Assembly: GCA_036337015.1 (NCBI GenBank)
Contig: JAYZEZ010000007.1
Location: 571,644 to 635,643, forward strand
Length of the DNA stretch: 64,000 bases
Source: Casp-alpha2 sp036337015
GTDB lineage: Bacteria; Pseudomonadota; Alphaproteobacteria; Rhodospirillales; Casp-alpha2
Reading direction: 5' to 3'
Of the stretch, positions 44,935-53,597 are shown in pieces. How positions within the stretch are numbered: the first letter of the stretch is position 1; each line of letters begins with the position of its first letter. The translations under genes were made by a program, and so were the position numbers. Under the pieces are notes generated by a model. It was not told the origin of the DNA and searched no databases. It was given only the letters and a program-made list of their open reading frames with translations.

Positions 44935-47100
44935 TTAAGCAACCTGTTCTTTAGGTGAAGTTGAGAGCTTGGGATCAACTAGAGCTCTTTCCATTTGATA
45001 AAGCCTTTGGTAAAGGCCCTCTTGAGCTACTAATTCATCATGGGCTCCAGATTGAACAACTTTACCTTTATCCATAACTAGTATGAGGTCGGAATTTGCA
45101 ACTTTGGAAACATAATTAGAAATTAGGATTAAGGTTCTTCCGCGATTAATGTCATCCATCCTCTCCCTAAGTGCAAGCTCACTTTCCATATCAAAGCCAG
45201 CAACTGCATCATCTAAAATAAGAATTTTTGGATTACGAATTAATGCCCTTGCTATAGCAATTTTTTGGCGGATAACCTCGGTAATATTTAAACCACCTTC
45301 CTCAAGAAGAGTTTCATATCCGTCAGACATTTGTTCCACATCCTCATGTAAGCCAACCATTTTAGAGGCCCATAAAACTCTCGCCATTGCAGCGTTTGGA
45401 GATGGTTTTAAAATATTTTCCCGTATTGTTGCTTTAAAAAAACTCGAGTCTTGGCTTACCGCAGCTACATTTATCCTTAGATGGCCCAAATCTAATGAAC
45501 GTATGTCTTGATCATCAATAGTAATAGTGCCTTCATCTGCCTTAAGTAATCCTTGAATATGACGTGCTAAGGTGCTTTGCCCAGAACCTGATTGACCAAC
45601 AATACCAACTCTTTGTCGAGCCTGAATCTTAAAAGAAACTCTATCTAAAGCTAATGGCCCATCTTCATATTTAAAACTCACATCTTTAAACTCTATACTG
45701 CCAAATATATCTGTAACCAAGCCTCTGCGAACGCTTTCTCCGCGAGAGTTCATAACAGGGCTTAAGGAATCGACAGCATTTTTTACTTTTTCAAAATCTC
45801 CAGCTAAGCCAGCAAGTTGAACAAGTGGGCCAGTGACTTTACCGGCCATCATATTTACGCCAATTAAGACACCGGCGCTTAAATCACCTGAAAAAACCAA
45901 TAAACAACCTATAGAAATTACAGCAACAGTCATAAGTTGTTGTAAAGTTGCACTTATTTGAGAAGTTATAGCATTTAATTTACCAAGCTCTAGGTTCGCC
46001 ACAACATGGCCAGCAATCGCTCCTTCCCATGCTTGTTTTTGACCTGGTTCCAAAGCAAGAGACTTAATGGTTTCAATGCCAGCTAACGAACTCGTTAAAA
46101 CTGATTGTTTGTTGCCCTCCGCTTGTGACGCATTGATCATTTTAGACTTTGTTACTTTTGCTCCAACATAATTATTAAGTGAGATCAGGGTGGCAAATGT
46201 AAATACAATTGCGCATAACAAGGGGCTGTATAAAATTAATATAGGTATAAAAACCAACAAAGACGTGGAATCGAGAATGACAGCAAAAAACCTTCCGGTT
46301 AATACCTGGCGCAGCGTGTTGGTCTGCTGGACGGTGCTTGCCACTGTCGAAACAGGTTGTTGCTTGAAGAAACTGAGTGGCAAGTTGAGTAGTTTATTAA
46401 AAACATCTGAACTTAAACGTACATCAACTTTACTCGTGGCAAACAAAATAATATATTGTCTCAAAGCTGATAAAATACCATTAAAAACATAAGCTATGAT
46501 AACACCTGCCGCAATTACCGCCAGCGTTGAAGTGGATTGATAATTTACAACCTTATCTAGCACAATCATAATAAAAATAGCTGGTAAAACTGCAAATGCA
46601 TGAAGCACAAATGCAATAAATACAAGCTGCCCTAATAAGGCTTTTTGTTTTAAAAATCGAGCAGTAATCCAACCAAAAGAAAATGGTTGGTCTTCATCCA
46701 TAAGACGATATTCTCTTTTTAAAAGAACAAGCGAACCGTTCCACTGTGCTAAAAAGCTTTCCTTATTTACGATCTCAACCTCAGGCTTTGTAGCTAGGGT
46801 ATTGATAACCAGTACGTGTTCGTCAACTTCATCAGTAGCTGGTCGATATCCAGTAACAATTACACATTGTCCACTTTTTAAACGCGCAATTATTGGAAAG
46901 GCTTCATTTAGCTGGGTAAGTTCCTGCCACTCTATTGTGATTTTTTGTGCTTTAAGGTCATTTTCACTAGCGATTTTTACCAATAGGTCATCGCTTGCTT
47001 CTTCTTCTCCAATACCATAGTCGTGCTGAAGAAGTTCCTCGCTTAACTCTTTACCATGCTGTCTAGCAGTTAAAACTAAGCTTTTAATAGCAGATTGCAT
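44935..47100 (-). CDS. Type I secretion ABC protein with C39-like domain and degenerate nucleotide-binding domain
   Basis: A 721-aa HlyB-like protein: an N-terminal C39-like domain (1-125) lacking the catalytic Cys, a transmembrane domain (about 140-430) and an ABC domain. The ABC domain is altered: Walker A reads GQSGSGQST (Q508 in place of Lys); the LSGGQ signature is replaced by LNITE; Walker B is followed by Asp (DD at 630-631), not the catalytic Glu; and the switch His is Asn (N662, SNYVS). The A-loop Tyr and Q-loop Gln remain. ATP hydrolysis is therefore doubtful, and it may pair with an active subunit elsewhere. The start was set at the ATG at 47100; the frame's TTG start 18 codons upstream lies in a poly-T tract. 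Confidence 0.88.
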   Translation of the reverse strand: MQSAIKSLVLTARQHGKELSEELLQHDYGIGEEEASDDLLVKIASENDLKAQKITIEWQELTQLNEAFPIIARLKSGQCVIVTGYRPATDEVDEHVLVINTLATKPEVEIVNKESFLAQWNGSLVLLKREYRLMDEDQPFSFGWITARFLKQKALLGQLVFIAFVLHAFAVLPAIFIMIVLDKVVNYQSTSTLAVIAAGVIIAYVFNGILSALRQYIILFATSKVDVRLSSDVFNKLLNLPLSFFKQQPVSTVASTVQQTNTLRQVLTGRFFAVILDSTSLLVFIPILILYSPLLCAIVFTFATLISLNNYVGAKVTKSKMINASQAEGNKQSVLTSSLAGIETIKSLALEPGQKQAWEGAIAGHVVANLELGKLNAITSQISATLQQLMTVAVISIGCLLVFSGDLSAGVLIGVNMMAGKVTGPLVQLAGLAGDFEKVKNAVDSLSPVMNSRGESVRRGLVTDIFGSIEFKDVSFKYEDGPLALDRVSFKIQARQRVGIVGQSGSGQSTLARHIQGLLKADEGTITIDDQDIRSLDLGHLRINVAAVSQDSSFFKATIRENILKPSPNAAMARVLWASKMVGLHEDVEQMSDGYETLLEEGGLNITEVIRQKIAIARALIRNPKILILDDAVAGFDMESELALRERMDDINRGRTLILISNYVSKVANSDLILVMDKGKVVQSGAHDELVAQEGLYQRLYQMERALVDPKLSTSPKEQVA

Positions 47101-47284
47101 TTTCCCAGTACCTTGTTTAGAGGCTAATGTTGCTGCAAAAAACAAAAAAAACAATATTTTAAAAAAATAAGAAGTCTTTTTAAAGCTAATTTATCCAAAT
47201 AAAGCAAGCAACTGCATATAAAAAAGATAAATCGATCTTAATAATCTAAAGCATTTAAGTATCTTGTTGATATTTTTATAAAAA

Positions 47285-47641
47285 TTATTGGACTAATCTA
47301 CCCAAATCTTTACCACCTAAAATATGAACATGTAAATGTGGAACTTCTTGGCGGGCATCCTTACCTGTATTAGCAAGAATCCTATAACCCTCCTCGACAG
47401 AAACATGCTCCCGAGCAACCGTTCCTATCGCACGAATAAAACCTGTTATTTCTTTTGCAGAAGCATTAGTAGAAAAATCGTCCATAGACATATAAGGCCC
47501 TTTAGGGACGACTAAAATATGAATGGGTGATTGGGGATTAATGTCTCTAAAGGCCATTGCAGTATCATCTTCAAAAACCTTATCACATGGAATTTCACCT
47601 CGTATTATTTTTGCAAATACATTGTTTTGATCATACGTCAT
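47285..47641 (-). CDS. HIT-family nucleotide-binding hydrolase (HINT type)
   Basis: A 118-aa histidine-triad protein with HLHVHILGG at its C-terminus; related enzymes hydrolyse AMP-lysine-type phosphoramidates. The start is set at the ATG at 47641 (MTYDQNNVFAKIIRGE), which matches family N-termini; a GTG at 47653 that overlaps the hisE stop is the alternative. It is the last gene of the his cluster, as in many alphaproteobacteria. Confidence 0.9.
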   Translation of the reverse strand: MTYDQNNVFAKIIRGEIPCDKVFEDDTAMAFRDINPQSPIHILVVPKGPYMSMDDFSTNASAKEITGFIRAIGTVAREHVSVEEGYRILANTGKDARQEVPHLHVHILGGKDLGRLVQ

Positions 47642-47649
47642 TTGGAATT

Positions 47650-47991
47650 TCACTTTTCACTTTTCAAAGCAGATTTTTCTCTAATACCGGAAGCCCTCGA
47701 GCGTCCTTCTAACTCGTTAAAAATTGCATCAAGTGAAATATCTTTCTCAACCCACAAGACCATCAAATGAAAGATAAGATCTGCACTTTCTGAAATAACT
47801 TGCGCAGGCGTTTCGTTCAAGGCTGCTACTATTACTTCTGTTGATTCTTCTCCAATTTTTTGAGTTATATGAGCCACACCTTTTTCAAACAATTGAGCAG
47901 TATAAGATTTATTTATATTACCATTCCTACGACTTTTAATTGTTTTATATAATTCCTTCATAAATTCTGGCGTTGTTGGTACATTATTCAT
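47650..47991 (-). CDS. hisE: Phosphoribosyl-ATP pyrophosphatase
   Basis: HisE removes pyrophosphate from phosphoribosyl-ATP, step two of histidine synthesis. The 113-aa protein has the conserved EESTEVIVAA and ESADLIFHLMVLW segments that bind magnesium. It follows hisF after 29 bases. The hisI activity is normally a separate gene in this group and is not in the window. Confidence 0.93.
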   Translation of the reverse strand: MNNVPTTPEFMKELYKTIKSRRNGNINKSYTAQLFEKGVAHITQKIGEESTEVIVAALNETPAQVISESADLIFHLMVLWVEKDISLDAIFNELEGRSRASGIREKSALKSEK

Positions 47992-48020
47992 AAAATTACT
48001 CTTTCACTATGGATTAGCGA

Positions 48021-48776
48021 CTATCGAACTAATAGTCCCGCGGCTTTCATATATGCTTTAGCTTCTGAAATAGTATAGAGACCAAAATGAAAGATTGAGG
48101 CCGCTAAAACAGCTGATGCATGACCTTCCCTAATACCTTCGACTAAATCATCCAAAGAACCAACTCCTCCTGATGCTATTACAGGCACATGAACTGCATC
48201 GGATACATTACGAGTTAAACCAATATTAAATCCCTTTTTCGTGCCATCGCGGTCCATAGAAGTAAGCAAAATTTCTCCGGCACCTAATTCTACCATATGT
48301 TTTGTCCATTCTATAGCATCTAGACCTGTAGAAACCCGACCACCATGAGTAAAGATTTCATAGGTATTGGGGCCTGTTGATTTGGCGTCTATAGAAACAA
48401 CTATACATTGACTACCAAATTTTTCAGCGGCCTTAGCAACAAACTCTGGATTTTCTACAGATGCCGTATTGATTGACACCTTATCAGCGCCTGCTAAAAG
48501 TAATTTTCGAATGTCCTCTAAATTTCTAACACCGCCACCAACAGTAAGTGGCATAAAGCATTTTTCAGCTGTTTTTTTCACCACCTCAAAGATCGTCTCA
48601 CGATTTTGTGAGCTAGCTGTGATATCGAGAAAACACAACTCATCAGCACCTTCCGTATCATAAATCTTAGCTTGTTCAACTGGGTCCCCAGCATCTATAA
48701 GATCGACAAAATTGACTCCCTTAACAACACGACCCGCATCAACATCAAGACAAGGTATAATTCTAGCTTTTAACAT
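48021..48776 (-). CDS. hisF: Imidazole glycerol phosphate synthase, cyclase subunit HisF
   Basis: HisF joins ammonia supplied by HisH to PRFAR, giving imidazole glycerol phosphate and AICAR. The 251-aa TIM barrel shows catalytic Asp residues in CLDVDAGRVVKG (first) and SMDRDG (second). The start is the ATG at 48776 with AAAAGG upstream; a TTG at 48791 is the longer alternative. It lies directly after hisA. Confidence 0.95.
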   Translation of the reverse strand: MLKARIIPCLDVDAGRVVKGVNFVDLIDAGDPVEQAKIYDTEGADELCFLDITASSQNRETIFEVVKKTAEKCFMPLTVGGGVRNLEDIRKLLLAGADKVSINTASVENPEFVAKAAEKFGSQCIVVSIDAKSTGPNTYEIFTHGGRVSTGLDAIEWTKHMVELGAGEILLTSMDRDGTKKGFNIGLTRNVSDAVHVPVIASGGVGSLDDLVEGIREGHASAVLAASIFHFGLYTISEAKAYMKAAGLLVR

Positions 48777-48791
48777 TGCGAGCCTTTTCAA

Positions 48792-49517
48792 TTATACAGC
48801 AAGAAGCTTAACTGCATGGCTTAAATCAATTTTGCCGTCGTATAATGCTCTACCGCTTATCACCCCTTCTAAAAGACCATTACCAGCTTTCTTCAACAAG
48901 CTTAAATCTTCCATAGACGCAACACCGCCAGATGCAATTACAGGAACTGAAATAGCGTTAGCTAATTTTAAAGTAGAATCAATGTTTGGTCCGTTCATTG
49001 CACCGTCTCGTTCAATATCTGTGTAAATAATAGCCGCTACTCCACAATCATTAAATTTTTTTCCTAAGTCAATTGCAGTTATTTCTGACTCTTCAGTCCA
49101 ACCTTCTACAGCTACCAATCCATTTTTAGCATCTATCCCAACGACGATTTGGCCCGGATGATATTTACAGGCTTGTTTAACAAGTTTAGGATTTTTGAGG
49201 GCTGCTGTTCCAAGTATTACTCTGCGCACCCCTCTATCTAACCAAAAATTTATCGTTTCGATATCCCTAATACCGCCACCAAGTTGTATTGGAATTTTAA
49301 TTTCATCAATAATTTTTTGAACAGCTTCAGCGTTTAATGGTTTCCCTAAAATTGCACCGTTTAAATCCACTACATGTATCCATTGAGCGCCATCATCAGC
49401 AAAAATTTTGGCTTGATTTACAGGGTCGTCATTAAACACAGTTACTTTTTTCATGTCTCCATGGACTAAACGAACACATTGTCCTTCTTTTAAATCTATG
49501 GCTGGAAAAAAAATCAT
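48792..49517 (-). CDS. hisA: Phosphoribosylformimino-5-aminoimidazole carboxamide ribotide isomerase HisA
   Basis: HisA isomerises ProFAR to PRFAR. The 241-aa TIM barrel has catalytic Asp residues in AIDLKEGQCVRL and YTDIERDG. It follows hisH after 31 bases and precedes hisF; the HisA/HisF pair shares the same fold by ancient duplication. Confidence 0.95.
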   Translation of the reverse strand: MIFFPAIDLKEGQCVRLVHGDMKKVTVFNDDPVNQAKIFADDGAQWIHVVDLNGAILGKPLNAEAVQKIIDEIKIPIQLGGGIRDIETINFWLDRGVRRVILGTAALKNPKLVKQACKYHPGQIVVGIDAKNGLVAVEGWTEESEITAIDLGKKFNDCGVAAIIYTDIERDGAMNGPNIDSTLKLANAISVPVIASGGVASMEDLSLLKKAGNGLLEGVISGRALYDGKIDLSHAVKLLAV

Positions 49518-49548
49518 TTAAAGTTTCTTTAAACCTACTTGTTACTAT

Positions 49549-50187
49549 TTATAATTTAATAAAATTTGAAATTAGCCTCAGCCCTTCTACTTGACTTTTT
49601 TCGGGATGGAACTGAGTGCCAATAATGTTTTCCCTTCCAATTATCGCGACAACAGGCCCCCCATATTCAACAGTAGCAATTATATCGGAAGCATTATCTG
49701 GTTTAAAAACATAAGAATGCACAAAATAAAAATGTATGTCTTTTTTAATATCTTTAAGTATTGGATGATTGGATTCACAAATTGATACGTTATTCCACCC
49801 CATATGTGGTATTTTTAAGATATCATTCTCAGGAGATAAATTAACAACTTCTCCAGGAATCCAATTTAACCCTTTAGTTAAATTATGTTCTCGGCCTATT
49901 GTTGCTAATAGTTGCATCCCAACACATATTCCAAGAAATGGCTTCTTTTGTACTCTCACATTTTCTTCAAGAGCATCTTCCATACCAACCAGATTGGCAA
50001 GAGCACGGCGGCATTCAGCAAATGCGCCTACACCTGGAAGCACTATATGAGAAGCATTCTTTAACTCTAAGGGGTCATTTGTAACAACAACCTTTTTACT
50101 TGATCTTGCTTCAATCAGTGCATACTCAAAAGCTTTCCTTGCGGATAGCAAATTTCCTGATCCGTAATCAATGATAGCAATTGTCAT
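49549..50187 (-). CDS. hisH: Imidazole glycerol phosphate synthase, glutaminase subunit HisH
   Basis: HisH hydrolyses glutamine and passes ammonia to HisF. The 212-aa class I amidotransferase has the nucleophile Cys in LGICVGMQLL and the His-Glu of FHPEKSQ. The gene lies 9 bases past the DUF2628 gene. Confidence 0.94.
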   Translation of the reverse strand: MTIAIIDYGSGNLLSARKAFEYALIEARSSKKVVVTNDPLELKNASHIVLPGVGAFAECRRALANLVGMEDALEENVRVQKKPFLGICVGMQLLATIGREHNLTKGLNWIPGEVVNLSPENDILKIPHMGWNNVSICESNHPILKDIKKDIHFYFVHSYVFKPDNASDIIATVEYGGPVVAIIGRENIIGTQFHPEKSQVEGLRLISNFIKL

Positions 50188-50196
50188 TAGAATAAT

Positions 50197-50577
50197 TTAG
50201 ATGAAATCATTGGGCAAATTACTAAAGAATTTTTCGTAAACCTGTCCTTTGTTTTTACCCTGCATAATTCCATAAAGTTCAAAACCCTCCTGAAAAAGTT
50301 TTTGTTGTCTTATATCATTAGCAACGTATCCAAAGATTATTGCAAAAGATATAAACAGTACGCTTTGACTGAGTGAGTCTGGCTCCAAAAAATAAATGAA
50401 AAGCAATAAAATTATTTGTAGAAAAATATAAATAGCAGCAGCAAACCATAAACGAAACCATGCTGCCCAAAATATATTCAAAAAGAAAGCTGGAAAAGAA
50501 AAGCCTTCTTTAACGAAAGCAACGTCACGATCTATATTAAGGACTTTACGTCTTAAACAGATTATATAATAACTCAT
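50197..50577 (-). CDS. DUF2628-family membrane protein in the his cluster
   Basis: A 126-aa protein whose N-terminus (SYYIICLRRKVLN, VKEGFSFPAFF) is typical of DUF2628. Two hydrophobic segments (about 35-60 and 70-90) suggest a small inner-membrane protein. Its place between hisB and hisH is recurrent in alphaproteobacteria, which hints at a link with histidine synthesis or transport, though no function is known. Confidence 0.78.
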   Translation of the reverse strand: MSYYIICLRRKVLNIDRDVAFVKEGFSFPAFFLNIFWAAWFRLWFAAAIYIFLQIILLLFIYFLEPDSLSQSVLFISFAIIFGYVANDIRQQKLFQEGFELYGIMQGKNKGQVYEKFFSNLPNDFI

Positions 50578-50607
50578 TTTCAGCTTTCATTTTAATTTTT
50601 AGAGAGC

Positions 50608-51450
50608 TTATAAAGAACCACCAAGAATTCCTTTAGTGGATGGTACTGCATCACTTTTACGAAGGTCAATTTCAATTGCTTTCCGCAATGATCTTGCCAA
50701 TCCCTTAAAACAGGATTCAATGATATGGTGATTATTTTCGCCGTAAATATTTTCAACATGCAGAGTTATGCCTGCAGATTGCGCAAAAGCCTGAAACCAT
50801 TCTTTAAAAAGCTCAGTATCCATTTCGCCTAATTTAGGGCGCGAAAAATTAACGTTCCAAATTAAATAAGGCCGGTTTGATACATCTAAAGCTACACGAC
50901 TAAGGGTTTCATCCATTGGAATCATAGCATTTCCATAACGGTTAATGCCAGCACGATCACCAAGCGCTTTAGCTATAGCTTCACCTATTGCAATCCCCGT
51001 GTCTTCCGTGGTGTGGTGATAATCAATATGTAAATCTCCTTTGGCTTTAATCGTTATGTCAACTAAACTGTGCCTGGATAGTTGCTCAAGCATATGATCC
51101 AAAAAACCAATTCCAGTTTCAACTGAATATACACCTTGTCCATCCAAATTAATGGTTACCGTAATTTCTGTTTCTTTTGTACGTCGTTCGATTGTTGCAA
51201 TGCGCATAGTTGTTTCTCTTGATCGAGAAATCTTTACATTTTTTAAAGCAGTAAAGTCCTCATCCGTCTTCCCAAGCAAATCAGTTGGATTACAGTCAAG
51301 GGCAACGACAAGAAGCTGGATCCAATCTTGGGTTAATTTTCTACGACCAGATTCTAAATGACCCACTTGTTGACCCGTCGTACCGATTTTGTGTGCTAAG
51401 TCTTTCTGACTCAGTCCAAATTGTTTCCTTAATGTTTTAATATTATTCAT
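50608..51450 (-). CDS. hisB: XRE helix-turn-helix domain fused in frame to imidazoleglycerol-phosphate dehydratase (HisB)
   Basis: HisB dehydrates imidazole glycerol phosphate. Residues 82-280 (MRIATIERRTKETE onward) form a complete HisB of normal size, with metal-binding HHTTED and NNHHIIES segments. Residues 1-65 form an XRE-type helix-turn-helix (LRKQFGLSQKDLAHKIG, VGHLESGRRKLT), and there is no stop between. The ATG at 51207 has AAGAGA upstream and could be an internal start for HisB alone. Either a true fusion or two proteins from one frame is possible. It heads the his cluster and diverges from hslV. Confidence 0.88.
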   Translation of the reverse strand: MNNIKTLRKQFGLSQKDLAHKIGTTGQQVGHLESGRRKLTQDWIQLLVVALDCNPTDLLGKTDEDFTALKNVKISRSRETTMRIATIERRTKETEITVTINLDGQGVYSVETGIGFLDHMLEQLSRHSLVDITIKAKGDLHIDYHHTTEDTGIAIGEAIAKALGDRAGINRYGNAMIPMDETLSRVALDVSNRPYLIWNVNFSRPKLGEMDTELFKEWFQAFAQSAGITLHVENIYGENNHHIIESCFKGLARSLRKAIEIDLRKSDAVPSTKGILGGSL

Positions 51451-51719
51451 AATTTATAATTATACAACAGTCTGTTTGTAAAGTACAACATTTTGTTTTA
51501 CCTTAAATTGGTTTTTCAATTGTTAATTTTAAATAATTTTTAGCGCTTGCATAGAGAAATTTTTCTTTCCTAATTTTGGGTGCTTAATATAATTCCAAAA
51601 ACTTTTCTAATTTACAGCAAATTGCATTCGAGGCATTTTATAAATTATATTCTGTCTCTATAGTTCCGGTCCGTCTATTTTAAATTCTTAATTTTCAAAC
51701 TAATCAGGTAACATTTCAA
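51451..51719. promoter_or_regulatory. Divergent hisB / hslV control region
   Basis: This 269-base region between the XRE-hisB start and hslV contains a repeated TACAA/TTGTA motif near the hisB start. A TATAAT hexamer on the minus strand lies at 51464-51459, only nine bases from the ATG of the XRE-hisB gene, with TTGTAC (51488-51483) 18 bases upstream. The hslV side has no obvious heat-shock promoter signature that I can support. Confidence 0.5.
51463..51488 (-). promoter_or_regulatory. Operator-like TACAA/TTGTA repeats over the XRE-hisB promoter
   Basis: Three 5-base half-sites lie in alternating orientation: TACAA (51463-51467), TTGTA (51476-51480) and TACAA (51484-51488). The last two form the perfect inverted repeat TTGTA-AAG-TACAA. 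They cover the minus-strand promoter candidate, the position expected for a self-acting XRE regulator. The motif is seen; its function is inferred. Confidence 0.45.
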
Positions 51720-52268
51720 ATGTCACAAGAAAAAACAAAAAATTGGCACGGAACAACTATCTTATCTGTTCGTAAAGGAAAGAATGTTGTAATAGCCGGT
51801 GATGGTCAAGTTAGTCTAGGGGATACTGTTATTAAGTCTAATGCACTTAAGGTGCGTCGCTTGGGTTCAGGTAGCGTTATTGGTGGATTTGCAGGAGCAA
51901 CTGCAGATGCATTTACTCTATTTGAAAGATTAGAGGCAAAACTAGAGCAATACCCTCGTCAACTAACTCGTGCTGCTGTTGAAATGGCGAAAGATTGGCG
52001 CACAGACCGTTATCTCCGAAGACTGGAAGCCATGATGGCTGTTGCTGATAGTGATGTTTCACTTGTATTAACTGGAACAGGGGATGTTCTCGAGCCTGAA
52101 GATGGATTAATCGGGATAGGATCTGGAGGCAATTATGCCTTGGCTGCTGCACGTGCTTTAATAGACCAAAAAACACTTGGCGCAGAAGCAATTGCAAAAA
52201 AAGCAATGGCTGTCGCCGCAGGTATTTGTGTCTATACTAATGACAATATTATTATTGAGACTTTATGA
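51720..52268 (+). CDS. hslV: ATP-dependent protease peptidase subunit HslV
   Basis: HslV forms the proteolytic core of the HslUV (ClpQY) protease. The 182-aa protein has an 11-residue propeptide (MSQEKTKNWHG), as in other alphaproteobacteria, so the catalytic Thr is T12 of GTTILSV. The hslU ATG overlaps its stop codon (ATGA), indicating coupled translation. Confidence 0.95.
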   Translation: MSQEKTKNWHGTTILSVRKGKNVVIAGDGQVSLGDTVIKSNALKVRRLGSGSVIGGFAGATADAFTLFERLEAKLEQYPRQLTRAAVEMAKDWRTDRYLRRLEAMMAVADSDVSLVLTGTGDVLEPEDGLIGIGSGGNYALAAARALIDQKTLGAEAIAKKAMAVAAGICVYTNDNIIIETL

Positions 52269-53587
52269 GCAAACCAGAACAAAGTTTTACCCCAAGAGAA
52301 ATAGTTTCTGAGCTGGATCGCTTTATTGTGGGCCAAGATGATGCAAAGCGTGCCGTTGCAATAGCATTGCGCAATCGATGGCGCCGACAACAACTTGATG
52401 ACATTATGCGTGAAGAAGTTTTGCCAAAAAATATTTTAATGATAGGTCCGACTGGTGTTGGCAAAACTGAGATAGCCCGCAGACTGGCTAAACTAGCCCA
52501 GGCACCATTCATAAAAGTTGAAGCTACAAAATTTACCGAAGTCGGCTATGTCGGAAGAGATGTTGAGCAAATTATCCGTGACTTAGTTGAATTTTCTATT
52601 CACATGATACGCGAACGTTTGCGGAAACAGGTTGCAGCAAAAGCAGAGTTGCGCGCTGAGGATCGTGTTATTGAGGCTTTGGTTGGTGAAAGTGCCTCTG
52701 AAAGTACCCGTCAAAAGTTTAGAAAAATGCTTAGAGAGGGTGAACTAAATGAAAAGGAGATAGAAATAACCATTGACGACGCAACTGGAGCAGGTATGCC
52801 AACCTTTGACATTCCTGGAATGCCTGGAGCTCAAATGGGGATGCTGAATATTGGAGATATGGTGGGGAAGGCTTTTGGGACACCAAAAAAAACAAAAACC
52901 GTTAAAGTGATAGATTCTTACGAGTTATTAATTAATGACGAAGCTGACAATTTACTAGATGAAGACCGTATTATTCGTGATGCAATCGAAGCTGTAGAAA
53001 ATAACGGAATTGTGTTTCTAGATGAAATAGACAAAATAACCGGAAGATCCGACCGCACTGGGGTTGATGTTAGCCGAGAGGGTGTACAACGTGACCTATT
53101 GCCTTTAATTGAAGGAACAACGGTTTCTACTAAATATGGTCCCGTGCAAACAGATCATATTTTATTCATAGCATCTGGTGCGTTTCATGTTTCAAAGCCA
53201 TCTGATATGCTGCCAGAACTGCAGGGACGTTTGCCAATAAGGGTTGAGTTAAATGCGCTAAGTCGCGATGATTTAGTTCGTATTTTAACAGAACCAGAAG
53301 CAAGCCTAATCAAACAATATACGGCTTTAATGAGTGTAGAGGACATTACACTAAAATTTACATCTACTTCTATTGGTGAAATTGCTGACATTGCAGTTGA
53401 AATAAACACGGGCGTTGAAAATATCGGCGCTAGAAGACTGCACACTGTAATGGAAAAACTTCTTGAAGAAATCAGTTTTACTGCATCAGAGCGTGGAGGG
53501 GAAACAATATCAGTAGATGCTGAAGCGGTTCGTCAACAAGTTGGAGACTTGGCAAAAGATGCAGATCTTAGAAAGTTTATCTTATAA
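52265..53587 (+). CDS. hslU: HslUV protease ATPase subunit HslU
   Basis: HslU unfolds substrates and feeds them to HslV. The 440-aa AAA+ protein has Walker A GPTGVGKTE (61-69), Walker B IVFLDEIDK and a C-terminal RKFIL tail that docks into HslV. Length is normal. It converges on the XRE gene, with 10 bases between stop codons. Confidence 0.96.
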   Translation: MSKPEQSFTPREIVSELDRFIVGQDDAKRAVAIALRNRWRRQQLDDIMREEVLPKNILMIGPTGVGKTEIARRLAKLAQAPFIKVEATKFTEVGYVGRDVEQIIRDLVEFSIHMIRERLRKQVAAKAELRAEDRVIEALVGESASESTRQKFRKMLREGELNEKEIEITIDDATGAGMPTFDIPGMPGAQMGMLNIGDMVGKAFGTPKKTKTVKVIDSYELLINDEADNLLDEDRIIRDAIEAVENNGIVFLDEIDKITGRSDRTGVDVSREGVQRDLLPLIEGTTVSTKYGPVQTDHILFIASGAFHVSKPSDMLPELQGRLPIRVELNALSRDDLVRILTEPEASLIKQYTALMSVEDITLKFTSTSIGEIADIAVEINTGVENIGARRLHTVMEKLLEEISFTASERGGETISVDAEAVRQQVGDLAKDADLRKFIL

Positions 53588-53597
53588 GGTTTTTAAC

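Noticed and set aside
45577..45579. Walker A Lys-to-Gln change as a sequencing error
   Set aside because: The signature, catalytic Glu and switch His are changed as well, so a single error does not explain the pattern.
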